Shown: in pieces, positions 44,501-57,421 of the stretch | Layout of the letters: each line of letters opens with the position of its first letter | How positions within the stretch are numbered: the first letter of the stretch is position 1 | Origin: Podaxis mareebaensis | Lineage: Eukaryota > Basidiomycota > Agaricomycetes > Agaricales > Agaricaceae | Length of the DNA stretch: 64,000 nucleotides | Direction: 5' to 3' | Assembly: GCA_018524725.1 (NCBI GenBank) | Contig: JAEUWP010000445.1 | Coordinates: 1 to 64,000, forward strand | Made by a program: the position numbers and the translations under genes | Notes under the pieces: generated by a model | Database searches by the model: none | Seen by the model: the letters and a program-made list of their open reading frames with translations, nothing else | What the model was told of the DNA's origin: nothing

Positions 44501-46474
44501 CTCCAAGCGAGCCGTGAAGCACCTCATTGATATAATATTCATAAACAGTTCATTGTCCCATGTGTTAAGTTAATTAGCCACAAATTTTCATCCGCTGCGT
44601 ACTCTGATTACAAAGACTTGGCAGAGCTTGGTCGCGCCCGCGTCCTTCATGACCTCCGAACTATCTTGAAAAGCACTCGCTGCTTTCCTTGCCTCCTGCT
44701 TCATTTCCAGTTCCTTCGGAAGGAATCTGACAGGTGATATCCGGCTTCGAGTTGTCTCCTTGTACCATGTCGTGTCCTCCCCCCCCCAGAGACTTCGCCG
44801 TATATGATGGAGTTTCTCGTTCTTCCTCGACAAACGAGGACATCAACTCACGAGTTTCGCCGGGGAGCTGTTCGCCACGGAGAGTCTGAAGTATTAATAA
44901 AGTCGTCTGCTAGATCGGACGCTTCCGAGGCGCTGGGAATGATTAATGATGTGCTGGGCGCAGAAGTGGACAAAGGGAGATTGGATGTAGCCTATATAAC
45001 TTCGGTCTCCAGATCTGAGGTTGTGGGAGACTCACCTGCGTCTCCCGACTTTCCCGACTCCTGGAGGAGCTTGACTGGGGTCAGACGTCCTTGATTGATT
45101 TGACCACTCACACATGCAACATGATACCGCCCCCGGCGTCCAAATCCCTATTGCACGTTCCAATCAACTACTACGCTTTTTATTGCTCACGTCAAGTTTC
45201 GTTGCCCGGTGAAGAGGTGTCTATTCCCGCAAATACTACTGCAAGGTAATAACAAACCTGCTGGGACTAGCCCGGACCCGATCATCCGCTCATCCGGCCT
45301 GCGAGGGTTCGGGGTACACAAGTGCTATGCGCGCCATTATGGAGCGCACTTTTATCCCTGAAATGGGCGATGAGAAAGCACCCATGTGAAACCTGGTTTA
45401 ACCCCTCAATGTGTTTTTACTTCGCCTTCTTTGATGAAGATACCTCCAATGAGTGTCTCGTGGTCCCCAGAGTCGGCTCTCTCTAGCTCCCGAACTTGCC
45501 AATTGCTTGTGATATCCCGTCAATCGTTCTTTCATGTAGTTTCATTCAATGGTGCAACTGGAAACAGTACAAAACTCGGGTATGGGACATGATGCATGGC
45601 CTCGGGGCCGACCCCTCGGGGATCCATGATTCGTGTCCGACTCCGCCAACTCAATTTTTCTGCGTAACATTGAACGTGCATGTACAATGTTCTCTACGAT
45701 CCTGCCTGATCGCATTTCTACCCCGGCTGATTGACGTGGCCGGGTGAATGAATGGTACGGTATTATCAAGGCTTTCGCTACATTACAGAAGGCGTTGGGG
45801 GTACATATCAAGTCTGATGTGCAGCAAGAACGTACATGTTTGGAATGACACCGGCTGTTAGAGGCTGACCGGCAGCTGTTCCAACGCTTGCAATTGAATG
45901 ACATCTTCACTGGATCTCCGAGCCCGAAGCCATGAGGCTTGAAGCTTGAAGTCTGAAGATGAACATAGTCGGGTCCTGCTCTAGCTTGCTTTACAAGGGT
46001 TGTGGGGGCACCTCGGCCAACACGGGAGGAAGTGGTGGGGCAAGATTAGAAGGGGTAATAGGCACCAAGCGGTCGTTTTCTCTCAATGCTGCTCTTTCTG
46101 GTCGTTGGACATTCGTACGTGCAGCTGGCTCATGCGTCGAGATCCCTCAAGGCCTTTCAGGGATACCTTAAGCAGCATAAATTCGAGGGAGTGTTCTGGT
46201 GAAGTGGAACTGTCGGGTGGCATTGCTAGAGGATTGATAAAGTGGAACGTCTTAACTATAAGATAAGCTGCAGGTTGACACGGTGAAATACTTGTGATAG
46301 AAACTTCCAGAGGACTGATTGCATCTGGAGGCAACGGACTGTTCGGCGGTAATGTGGGATCAAGGTAGAAAAAAGCGGATCCGTACATCCGGATTTGGTG
46401 TATTATATGATGGTTACTGAACGGAACGTCTACCTCCCAAAAAGGATCTAAAGTCGCGGATGTGCGATGTAGCC
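41593..46474. other. Long gene-free region
   Basis: About 4.9 kb. The first few hundred bases should be the SKN7 3' untranslated region. From 42640 to 43260 the sequence is AT-rich, with a hairpin (42674-42708) and a direct repeat of AAAATTTTCGG (about 43014-43044). Short open stretches (for example 44588-44833 minus, 44804-45094 plus) show no recognised motif or splice support. No terminal repeats typical of an intact transposon were seen. It may be an old transposon graveyard. Confidence 0.45.
42674..42708. repeat. Perfect 10-bp inverted repeat, hairpin
   Basis: AAAAACACAT (42674-42683) and its exact reverse complement ATGTGTTTTT (42699-42708) flank a 15-nt AT-rich loop. It lies more than 1 kb behind the SKN7 stop, so a role as its terminator is unlikely. 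Confidence 0.6.
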
Positions 46475-46778
46475 TCATGCGGCTTTTGCCTGTTCCTCAG
46501 CCAAGGTGATCTGTCGAAGAGTAAGTAACATTCTCCTCTGGCAGTGATTTCAGCACCGCGTACCTGTGGGCCGCCCTTTCCATTCTCCCACTGTTGATAC
46601 CTCAAAAGGGTGAGTCCACGCTTCTCAGCAGCCAGACGTTGCTCCTCCTTGAGGGAGGCACGGACAGCACGTGCGGTGATTTGCGCGTACTTGTTGTAGC
46701 TAAAGCATTTGTGAGCATAGATGTGTGTGAGGAGAGGTCGGACACATACGTGAAGACGCTTCGCCAGGCGCTGCTCAT
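46475..46778 (-). CDS. ATP15: Mitochondrial ATP synthase subunit epsilon
   Basis: The small central-stalk subunit of F1Fo ATP synthase (eukaryotic epsilon), located in the mitochondrial matrix face of F1. Three exons (46750-46778, 46564-46699, 46511 boundary, 46475-46510) sum to 201 nt, 66 aa, the usual size. The protein starts MSSAWRSVFTYNKYAQIT and continues ARAVRASLKEEQR, RYQQWENGKGG and ends ITLAEEQAKAA. The opening SAWR followed by the Y-x-x-Y segment and the ARAVRxSLK helix are hallmarks of the family. Introns are 50 and 53 nt. A longer open stretch through the second intron gives an Arg-rich tail without homology and is rejected. The start is 195 bp from the divergent Rab gene. Confidence 0.93.
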
Positions 46779-47799
<1,021 letters not shown>

Positions 47800-50700
47800 C
47801 TCCGCTCTTATAAATATGGACCAGCCACACCATGCGTCAATGCTTCGGTGTACGCTCTAAATCCCGGTCATTTCTCATCCTTTCTTCTAGAATGATCTCG
47901 CTCAGCCATCTCTGTGATTGCCCCATTGACCTTTCGTCTCTGTCATTGGCATCTCGACTCATGGAACCGTAAAGTTCGATTGATGACCATTTCAACGGAT
48001 ATAGGGCACTTCGTTACCTGATGCTCCCAGTCGCATGCACCTGGTCCGCACACGCGCAGACCTTCGCTGCGGATACCCTCATCATCATGTTATCTCTACA
48101 TAATTAGAACGGATATACTCGGTTTCGTCGACAACGATCTTTGGTCACTGACAATAGTCATATCTAAGGAATCAAAATGTTGATGGTTCGAATGCTAAAT
48201 TGCCTAAAATACCGCAGGGTCAACAATCACCTGCGTTCAATGTCGGCCGTGTAGTGCGCAGAACATCTGCAGGTATCCAACTAACCTATATCAGGATTCG
48301 TATATCCAACGTATATCCAACGCCATCACACTACATAGAATTGAGGGAATATATAGCTTGTCCTCAACAACTGGTGCTTGCAACACAGAGATTTATCTCG
48401 CTCCGAGCTACTGTATCTATCTCATGGGGGTGATCATCACCCTTAGCCTCGAGTCCGCACCACACGGAGAGTTGATAATTATTATCTCCGGTTGGTCTGT
48501 GCGGCGCCACCTTCGCCATAAGTTATGCCTTCTGTTGTTTCTGATTCTTCTACTGCTGAAGCCAGCTTCAGAGAATCTTTGTTTCACAACGTTCCACATC
48601 ACACATGCATCCCAGTTGGCCGCACACCAGTTGACTATATCACTACTTTTATTTATAACTGACGCGGTGTCGTCATGAGGTGGTGGCCAGCGTGTCCAAT
48701 CGTTACCCTGTTGGTAAAATGTCATCCCCGACAGGCTTTCAAAGTTTCATGGTGACGCCCAGCTTCCAGGTGATTTGAACAGCCTGGGACTCTCAAGTCT
48801 TCCTTTGCAAGTCTTATATACTTCATAATCAACGAAACCATCAGTCGCTCTTCCATATCAGCTGTAAATGATAAACCTTCTTTAGCATCAAATCTCCCCG
48901 GTGGCTGGCCGAAGTGACTGTATTGGTTATATCCATACAGACTGGTTCCTCGTAAATTTAGCTTTTGGTCGATAAATATATTGATCTAGGAGGCGGCCCG
49001 TTAGGTGTATCCTTGCTTCGGAAGCTGTGACATCTGATAGGTGAACGCATCAATACACGACCTCATCATTGATCTCAAGAAGCCTACGTACAAGTCGGTG
49101 AGCAAATCATACTCCCCGAGCGCTAGGTTCCCAAAGGCACGTAAACCAGTTGGGACAGAGCTCACCTGCTCTCATCTGTCCAACGACCTGCACTTCTGGG
49201 TCTACAGAAGTGTCCAACGCGTCTCGGTGCAACATTTAGGACGCCATTAGGACTTAGCTCGGTGGTAATTTGCAGGGAAGCTCGTTATTTTGAAAGATAG
49301 GGTGACTTACCAAGATCTGAGGCAGGACCTCAGTCCCCGTTTGATACATTGGCTGAGAATCATGCGCCAGTGGTCATCTGAACCCGTCACCAGGACTTCC
49401 TGGTTCTACGGGATCCGCCACAGGAAGGGATGAACCAAGAACCCGTCCAAATGCCCCATGGTGGAGATCAAGCAAAATTTCTTTGTGTTTTAGAAGACCA
49501 GGGCCAAACTCACACCAGACCCGACTTCACGAAAATCACCTCGGGCTTCCCGTCCAGTCAGATAGCATCTGATATCCGATTTTACCGCCTCCCCCAAACT
49601 ACACAGATGAGGGGTTAGAACGACATGCTCCGTAACGCCCGCTCGTCAAGCCGTCCGTCGTACAAGGCTGGGTATATCTCCCGTGTAAAACAATAATAAG
49701 CTTGCTGCAGCCTTGCCGTAGACACTTGACACCGCCATGAAGGACAGCACAGATCTTTATATCGCCGAGGGAGGGGGAGAGAATTTTATGTCTTCTCCCG
49801 CCTGCTGCGGATGAGGCGGTACCAGGTATTTGCAGGATGGAGACTCATCGAGTGTTACCGGACGCAACACTGCTTGGTCTTGGCGGGTCCCCCGGCAGCC
49901 GAGACTCATGGCAGACAGCCGCCCTGTGTTTCAGATGATATGCAATTCAGAGTCAGGTTAACATTGTCCTCAAGGCACGGGATGAGGGCGGAGGACGGCT
50001 TCATATATCAAATTACTGGCGTGCGCCGACGGACGCATGACTGCCAGCGCCACATGACTTTCACCTTCACTCCGTGAAGGTCTCAAGCCAGAGCTGCCCT
50101 TAATCGCGTCATCTTGGTGAAACAATTCTTAGGCGGGTGCTTTTTCTGACTGTAAGATGTAGCGCTGCCTAGATGACAATAAGTGTAATGCATACTGAGA
50201 AAGGGTCTCTCGTTGGGACGGGGAACTTCGGTCTGATTATAGCCATTGTCTTCGTGGTTGAAATAGTAGTGTCTATTAATCAAAAGTCGATATCAACAAG
50301 CAGCAATTATGGGATGAAAAGCCTAAGATGGGCCAAGTTGAAAATGGGGTATAATGTGGTATCAAATTTGGTACTAAAAAGTATGAAGACAGAATTATTT
50401 AATATACAATAAAATAGTCTCGTAATCAAAACTTCAATCGCGAAACCGTAAGCATGAGAAAAGGCGTGAATATCAAAAGCGTCAAAGGGATGAATGGGCG
50501 TGTCGAAGGTGTGCGTGTCGTCATACCAAAGCCGAGGGAATCCGTGACACGAGGTGATTGGAGTGGGTGAAGGTTGGCCCATTCACACAGGGAATCAGAT
50601 CTCCCTACCACGCCAACAAACAATACACCGAAGAAGATGCAACCTTAAGGCTGATGGGGAAGGATTAAGGAAATAAAAGTCCGCTTCAAGGGGAGAACAA

Positions 50701-50836
50701 AGGAAAGTCGGATCTATCCTTCCATTCCCCTAGTAAAGGGGTGGGTTCAAGGCCCAAGTGATAGAAGATGGCCGACGAGGCTGAGCAAGTAAATCAAAGG
50801 CAGAGGGGTTTGAATGCTGTACTAGATTTTGACTGA
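47800..50836. other. Long gene-free region
   Basis: About 3 kb with only short open stretches. None shows a family motif, and stop codons are frequent on both strands. I found no tRNA-like structure (a GGTTCGAAT-like word at 48187 has no matching arms). Decayed intergenic sequence is the simplest reading. Confidence 0.45.
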
Positions 50837-51439
50837 CTATGACTGTGTCCTGCCCAGCGAAACTCTTGCATATTCATGCAGTTGCTGGACGAAGCCGAAA
50901 TTGGGCTCCGCGACCCTCCGTTTGCTTTTGATGTACTGCACGGCCTCTGCAGGCGTCCAGTTGTACTGCGCCATCAAAAACGCGGCAACGACACTGACGC
51001 TCCTGCTGATTCCCTCCACACAGTGGACGAGAACTCGAGCTTGGGGATCCCGCGTTAGGGCGTCTCTGATCCAAGCCGTCGTTGTCGGCAAGTGAGCAGC
51101 AAGCTCAGCGAAAGGAAGATCTTCTACTCGTATCTGTAGACGAGCGGGTTGGGCTGGGAGAAGAGTAGGTGGTGGTTGGAAGATTTTGTCAGGGAGGGTG
51201 GAGAGGATATGGGTGATTTTGTACTGTGCAAGACAGACTGGGTTTTCGGCGAAAGAGAGGTCAGAGATGTAGAGTCTTGGGATAATCTCTGATGCGTTGC
51301 GCGACTGCTGGTTGGCATACGTCGGCGAGAACGGGGATGCAGAGGGAGGTGGATTATTTGAGGGGTCGGCTGATATCGGATTGCCGCTGGTAGGCGTCAG
51401 AGACCATTGGCTGTATTGCCCTCCGCGATGATAAGACAT
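50837..51439 (-). CDS. Dual-specificity protein phosphatase
   Basis: A cysteine-dependent phosphatase acting on phospho-Tyr/Ser/Thr. A single exon encodes 200 aa. The active-site loop is VHCVEGISRS, giving catalytic Cys140 and Arg146 in the HCx5R motif. The general acid is probably Asp107 in VEDLPF. The DUSP start motif IPRLYISDLSFAEN is at residue 53, and a downstream YIKSKRRVAEPNFGFVQQL is the conserved helix before the C-terminus. The first 45 residues are disordered and Ser/Pro/Gln-rich. There is no MAP-kinase-binding rhodanese domain, so it belongs with the small atypical DUSPs. Its upstream neighbour eIF4A is transcribed in the same direction, 1.7 kb away. Confidence 0.92.
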   Translation of the reverse strand: MSYHRGGQYSQWSLTPTSGNPISADPSNNPPPSASPFSPTYANQQSRNASEIIPRLYISDLSFAENPVCLAQYKITHILSTLPDKIFQPPPTLLPAQPARLQIRVEDLPFAELAAHLPTTTAWIRDALTRDPQARVLVHCVEGISRSVSVVAAFLMAQYNWTPAEAVQYIKSKRRVAEPNFGFVQQLHEYARVSLGRTQS

Positions 51440-53180
51440 GTTGGGTTGAGCAACGTATTGGTAGGGGTATTGCGTTGGGTAAGTTGCTGGCTAGATGAGT
51501 GAAAGAGTATGATCAGTACTGTTCGCTCTTATACCAATGGCGTTATGATGGAAATGATGATGGAAGCAGACGAGGTGTTGGAATCGACGTGAAGCGTAGA
51601 AGGATGCTCCAGTGAAATTAAAAGATGTGAAGGTGGCGCGCTAAAATAGCTAACGCGCGCAAGCCCACGGAGTAGATGGTCCGTATACCAGAGGGGGGTG
51701 AAAGGATCAAAGCACCGGAGCAGAAATGGACCGCTGACGCCGGAGTGCATCAAGTTATAATCAAGCTGAACTCACCATAGCTATTTTGACACTCAACATC
51801 CAAGGGCGAGTCCGGCGTACTGTGATTGCGCGTTACTCCACGCAAAAGGCTCTTTTAGGCGAAAACCGAGAGGGGGTTGGCAACAAGACAAACTAGGCGA
51901 GTAGTGCAAAGAGTGCCGCACAGCACCAACGGAGGAACGTTGGGGATTTTGACTTGTGCTTTTGACGAGGGTCGGTCAGAAACAACAAGCAAAGGGGGTA
52001 AGGCGAGTTGTGGTCGCGGTCGCGGTCGAACAGATGTGGGAACAAGATGGGTGATTGATGCGGACAAGGGTCGGTGGGGGTATTTGAGTAATCGAGCAGC
52101 TTGTATGTCGCTGTTGAAGTGTAGTGTTACAGCCTACCTGACACAACGCCGGGTAGGTCACCCTCACCACGGTCTGGGAGTAGCAGGGAGGGGGGAGTTG
52201 GCGGGTGTTAAGGAATTCAACCTGACGATCAAACGCCCAACCGTCGCTCTTTTAGCAACTCGCCAAGGGTAATTGCCCCGAGCCGACATCAATTGCCAGT
52301 GTTTGTAAGGCGCACCGGTTTGGGCGTATCGTGTTATATGACGGAACAGGTGAGAAAAAGGAGCCAGGGCCTGTACAAAAATAAGGAGAGAGCTGTCTTC
52401 GAGTCGGAACCTGAGATCTGGCCAATCGTGCGTTGGACTAGCAGCCGGACATTGGGTCTGGACAACCGAAATTGCTCAGCCCCACCTTTTGGCTATTATG
52501 CTGTGCACACGGCCATATTTGGTGCTGTTGCTGTGCACTTTGCTTGATGGGGATGATGCTGTGTACCCGTTTGTCGGAAAAACACAAGCTATCTTTACCG
52601 TCAAGTTCCAGCCTGGCCATGGCGGTCTTCCGCCATTGTTCGTGAGGAGAGGTCCAACGCTGCATTGATCCAGACTGACGGTACCTAATTTCAGGTTTGC
52701 ATTCCCACTCAAGTCTCTTTCATCTTTGCATCACGATTCTTCAGGTTTTATCATTCACACCTTCCGTGGATGTTCCTCGGTGAATGGGATTCCCGCCTGT
52801 CTTTCACTCCGACTTCATCAGATAGGCACTTGTCTTCTTCCCAATCTTACTATAAACATGGTGATCCGCAAGAGATAAATCGATGGCGTCGGCTGGCCGA
52901 TCATGTATATCCACACACACACTCCTAATACATTCTGCGAGTAATTACTAGACGAAAACAAAAACGAAGCGTTAGACTAGTCGTGGTGGGGAGACCTTTT
53001 GAGATATGTATTGTACGGAGAAGACGTGGACGGGACATGATGTCGGTCCGTCAAAAATCAGATCATAAGCGTGAAGGGAACACAAAAGAAACGAAGAACC
53101 GAGGACACGACGTAGTGATTAGATGAGATCACTAGGGAGGAGGCATTAGAAATAAGGCGTATCAAATTGAGGCGAAAACT
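51440..53180. other. Intergenic, DUSP promoter and eIF4A 3' region
   Basis: About 1.7 kb. The left part is the DUSP promoter. The right end holds the eIF4A 3' untranslated region. No supported coding region, repeat or RNA was seen. Confidence 0.5.
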
Positions 53181-54759
53181 CACGCGACGTTGAGAGGCAT
53201 TTCGTCAATCTGGGTGTTGTAGAATTCTGATATGATCCATATAGTTGAACGTCAAGCATCAATGAGGAGTAAGAATAAAAACTTACGCTCAATATCTCGC
53301 AGCATTCTCACGTCCTCATTGGTGACGAAGTTGATGGCGACACCCTTTCTTCCGAAACGACCGCCACGACCGATACGGTGGATATAGTTCTCGCGATTGG
53401 TAGGAAGATCGTAGTTGATAACGAGCGAGACTTGCTGAACATCGATACCACGGGCAAGCAAGTCCGTTGTGATGAGAACACGAGATGACCCAGATCGGAA
53501 CTCCTTCATCAGGATTTCTCTCTGCTTCTGTTCCATGTCCCCGTGCTGTGAAGAATCATGAGCGTTGATCAACCCCACCCATCACCACACTCACCATGGC
53601 AGACACCGTGAACTCCCGCGAGTGCATCTTCTCTGTCAGCCAATCGACTTTCCGTCTGGTGTTACAGAAGATTACGGCTTGAGTGATCGTGACAGTCTCG
53701 TAAAGATCACAGAGAGTATCCAATTTCCATTCCTCCTTTTCGACCGCGATGTAGAACTGCTTGATACCTTCAAGGGTCAACTCGTCCTTCTTCACGAGGA
53801 TGCGGACAGGATCACGCATGAATTTCTTGGTAACTTCTAAGACATCGGCGGGCATAGTGGCGGAGAGAAGGACAACTTGGGTGTCCTGGGGAAGCAATTG
53901 GAAGACTGAAGTGTCGTCAGAAGCGTAATGACTCTGTATGACGTGAATCACTCACCCTCGTAGATCTGATCCTTGAAACCACGGGACAACATTTCATCGG
54001 CTTCATCCAAGCAGAAGATCTTGATGTTGTCGGTCCTCAGAGCACGGCGGTTAATCATATCGTAGACACGACCAGGTGTTCCAACGACGATATGGACGCC
54101 CTCCTGGAGCTTAGCCATGTCTTCGCGGACGTTGGTGCCGCCGACGCAAGCATGACATTCAATGTTCATGTAATCGCCGAGGGCGATGACGACCTTTTGA
54201 ATTTGCTGTGCAAGCTCGCGGGTAGGGGCCAGGATAAGGGCTTGTGTACCCTTGATGTTCATATCAAGCTTATGGTGAAGCAAATACTCAGTATGGGGCC
54301 AGTTACCGGCGTTAGTAAGCACTTACTTGCTGGAGGATAGAAATGGAGAAGGTAGCGGTCTTGCCGGTACCCGACTGAGCCTGAGCAATGACGTCGTGTC
54401 CCTTAACGACTGGAACGATGGCGCGTTGTTGAATGGCGGATGGGCGTTCAAATCTAAAGGCCGATATGTATTGAGCTCCAATTGTACACAGGTAGTATAA
54501 GAGCACTTACCCGTATGCATAGATACCACGAAGCAACTCTGGTTTCAAATCCATGTTGTCGAAACTATGATTTGAAGACAAAGACATCAACTATAACCCC
54601 CTCCCCTGTGATCGCAGGGAATCGCACTCACTTATCTACGACCTGGTCCCAGTTGGACTCGATCTCGTTTTCGGCGACATCTTGGAATTCTTCTCTAGAG
54701 TAGGATTAGACTCAGGACGGGCACCTGAGAATAAGAAGTAGATATACGCACGCTGACAT
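53181..54759 (-). CDS. eIF4A: Translation initiation factor eIF4A (DEAD-box RNA helicase)
   Basis: The ATP-dependent helicase of the cap-binding complex that unwinds mRNA leaders. Eight exons are inferred with seven introns of about 50-70 nt. The first coding exon is only 8 nt (54752-54759, ATGTCAGC); splicing to 54694 gives [18 protein letters not shown], the normal N-terminus. Motifs in order: [12 protein letters not shown] (Q motif), [10 protein letters not shown] (I), PTRELAQQ (Ia), TPGRVYD (Ib), [11 protein letters not shown] (II), LLSATMP (III), [11 protein letters not shown] (IV), [11 protein letters not shown] (V), [13 protein letters not shown] (VI). The last exon reads [14 protein letters not shown] and the stop is at 53181-53183. 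High conservation and an exon-dense 5' half are typical. ATGs inside exon 2 are out of frame. Confidence 0.96.
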
Positions 54760-57421
54760 GAATTACTATTTATCGGTGTCCCAAGGGTCGATTCGACTGC
54801 ACTTGAGAAAGAAAAATGAGATGGATTGGTAGAGGTGGTCAAAAAGGCGTTGATGGTAGTACCCAACGATGATCACGAACATTTTTTACATCTTCACCCA
54901 ATTCGGTTGTTCCCGCACTTTTTAAGACTCCGCTTCATCGCTGACTCAAATTCACTCGATCCTGGCTCTATTGACACATATCCATTACCCTTCGGCACCG
55001 CGCAGCCATGGCGGTTCTGTTAACTTCACTTGCCGACTCCCAGAACGTCTCTTTACGTGTCCATAGTCACATCTGTCGTGTAAAGGTGTTCTACGCGGTG
55101 TTGGTTGCCTCACAACTTTCATCATTCCGTGGCTCGAGGCATCGATTTTGGAACTGGAAACATGGTTCCCTACAAACTCTCGCCCAGACCATCTCATGCC
55201 TCGAGTTTCTTTGCCAAAGCTCAGTCGCTCTGGCTACTGGACCTGAATGGTGATTGATGTTATGAAAGCTCAAGCGACATCATTCTACCTGACGACATTC
55301 CCGTCGCTTTTCCTGGGTGGGCATGCCGCCCCGACTGTGGCGTCCCCCCGAGTAATTCGCGGCTATATTCTGATTGCTCTGGCCGATCATCTCGCGACAA
55401 AGATACTGATGGAACAGCGCGTTTGATGGCGCCCGCTTCGTGTATCGGAGCCTTCCTGAAACACCAATATATATGTAGCCTTGCTCTGTATACGTTGTGG
55501 GCTTGCCGAAGTTCCCAATCGACGTTTTTTTATTGCGTTGACTGAACGTAACACTAAACCTCCTTTCGCCTGCATGTTGCGTCAAGCCCGAACGATTCGA
55601 GCGTTTTGGACTAGGACTTTTGAATCCAATGTCGGCGGAACTCAGGAGGCTGGTACACAGCCATCCTTGAACATCGACTGCACCTCAATCAAAAGGAAAC
55701 TTTGAAGCATGATATCCCCCCTATGATCCTCGCAAAAACACGCACACAGTTACTCTCCAGCTAAAAGAAATTTCGACGGTAAATCCCAGCCGCCACAGGA
55801 CTATGCCACGTCCAGCATTCTCATACCCAACATCCGGCAGTTTGTGCCAGGCTTGAAACATCCACCAAAACACCACGACCTTTCGTGCAGGAGAAGTAGC
55901 CCTTCAAACGTTCCAAAACCTGCATGGTGATGACAAGGTGATTTGGGTCAGATGCTTCCCTCTTCTCATCAGTCTTATTCGCCTACAAATGCCCCACCGA
56001 AACGAACGCATCCGATTTGGTCATGACTAAGCATTTTTTTTTGCTCAATGAGAAAGTGGTATGGAGATGCCTCCGCATTTTCCGCTCCCGAAAAGCAGAC
56101 GTATAATGATAAATATCTGATTCGACGTGGAATGCCACTGCATCCTGAGCCGCCCAGGTTTAACCCTTAAATTGGGCCCTTCCGGGACCTGTTTTACGCC
56201 CAACACCCACCGTTCAGAACGGAATGCTTTAGTGATAAGAATAGAAATAAACCTTAGACTACATATCCCTTTCGAACCACCAGATTAACGCCCCGTACTT
56301 ATTCCTACGCTCTAAAGTCTGGGTGATTATCAACATCGTAGATGGGGATAGTCATAAATGTCCAGGACACGAGAACAGAACACTGGCCTAGACCATATGG
56401 TCAGAGCACTCTGGCTGTGCATGGCTTGTCAAACGTCAGCAAGATTTAGTAGCCCTTCGACATCTGGAACCTGTAGATATATCCCTCTATCCATAGATAA
56501 AATAGTTCGACCCCCACTTCATCAGAACCTGCACTACTCTGCCCCATGAATAGATGTATGATCCACCTAGGGTCACGATCTCATTCATACGGCAGCTAAT
56601 TGCCACAGTCATGCTTCCCCTCGAGGATCCCTTTTGATGTTAATCCCTGTACTATTTGGTCGAGAGCTGTCACGCCATCTTCTTCTAACAGGGACGGCCA
56701 AGTCATCATGGTCCGGATCACTCCACAGCAACGGACCTAATTCATGTTGGCCCTTCTGAAAGACGCAAGGCCGCAACACCATGGACATCCACGGATCCAG
56801 GCCCAAGCATCATATCTAATTCATGCGGAACCAAACCACCCAGCAGATCTGACATACTCCAATGCCTTCGGCCAGGTGGAGCCTTCCTGCCGGCTCATTT
56901 TTGGCATTCGTCCGTGGTCCAACAACAGCTAAATGATCACCAAGACGCTTAAACGTCAAAGCCGGGCCCGAATTAACCAACAGCCCGACTTACAAACAGG
57001 CGAGTCATGCCGCCACAGACACGCTGTATAACAGTGTCTTCACCGATATGGCGTGGTGATCGTCGATACGATCATGTAGCGAGTTCGCTCTCTCCACTAA
57101 GGCGGTGCTTCGGTGAATTTGTATCAAGAAATGACCGAACCTGGGAGGTGCCTAGAAGCGCATCTCAGTGCCTCATAGTCCTATATCAACTGATCATCAA
57201 GACCGTTCTGGCATACAATCACGCACTGTCCCCTAGATGACTCAAAGAAGCTCAATAAGGAGGTGTGAGAAAGGGGGATATACGAGGTACCCTATAATTA
57301 AACTAGATTATAAAATCAATGATGGCTCTACAAGTGGTTCTATCAACGCTGATTTTGATGAACAAGATTGTTTCCCCTCAGTCGACGCAGTGACGGTGAG
57401 AGCTGACAAACCTTTTTCCTC
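54760..57421. other. Long gene-free region
   Basis: About 2.7 kb from the eIF4A promoter to the transporter 3' end. I find no supported coding region, repeat or RNA. Confidence 0.45.

Noticed and set aside
44588..45094. Opposed short open frames that might be a gene pair
   Set aside because: No recognised motif, no splice support, and the overlap of both frames suggests chance.
46083..46478. 131-codon minus-strand frame behind ATP15
   Set aside because: It overlaps the last ATP15 exon in another frame and shows no family features.
48180..48210. tRNA-like B-box word GGTTCGAAT
   Set aside because: No A box at the right distance and no pairing acceptor or anticodon arms.
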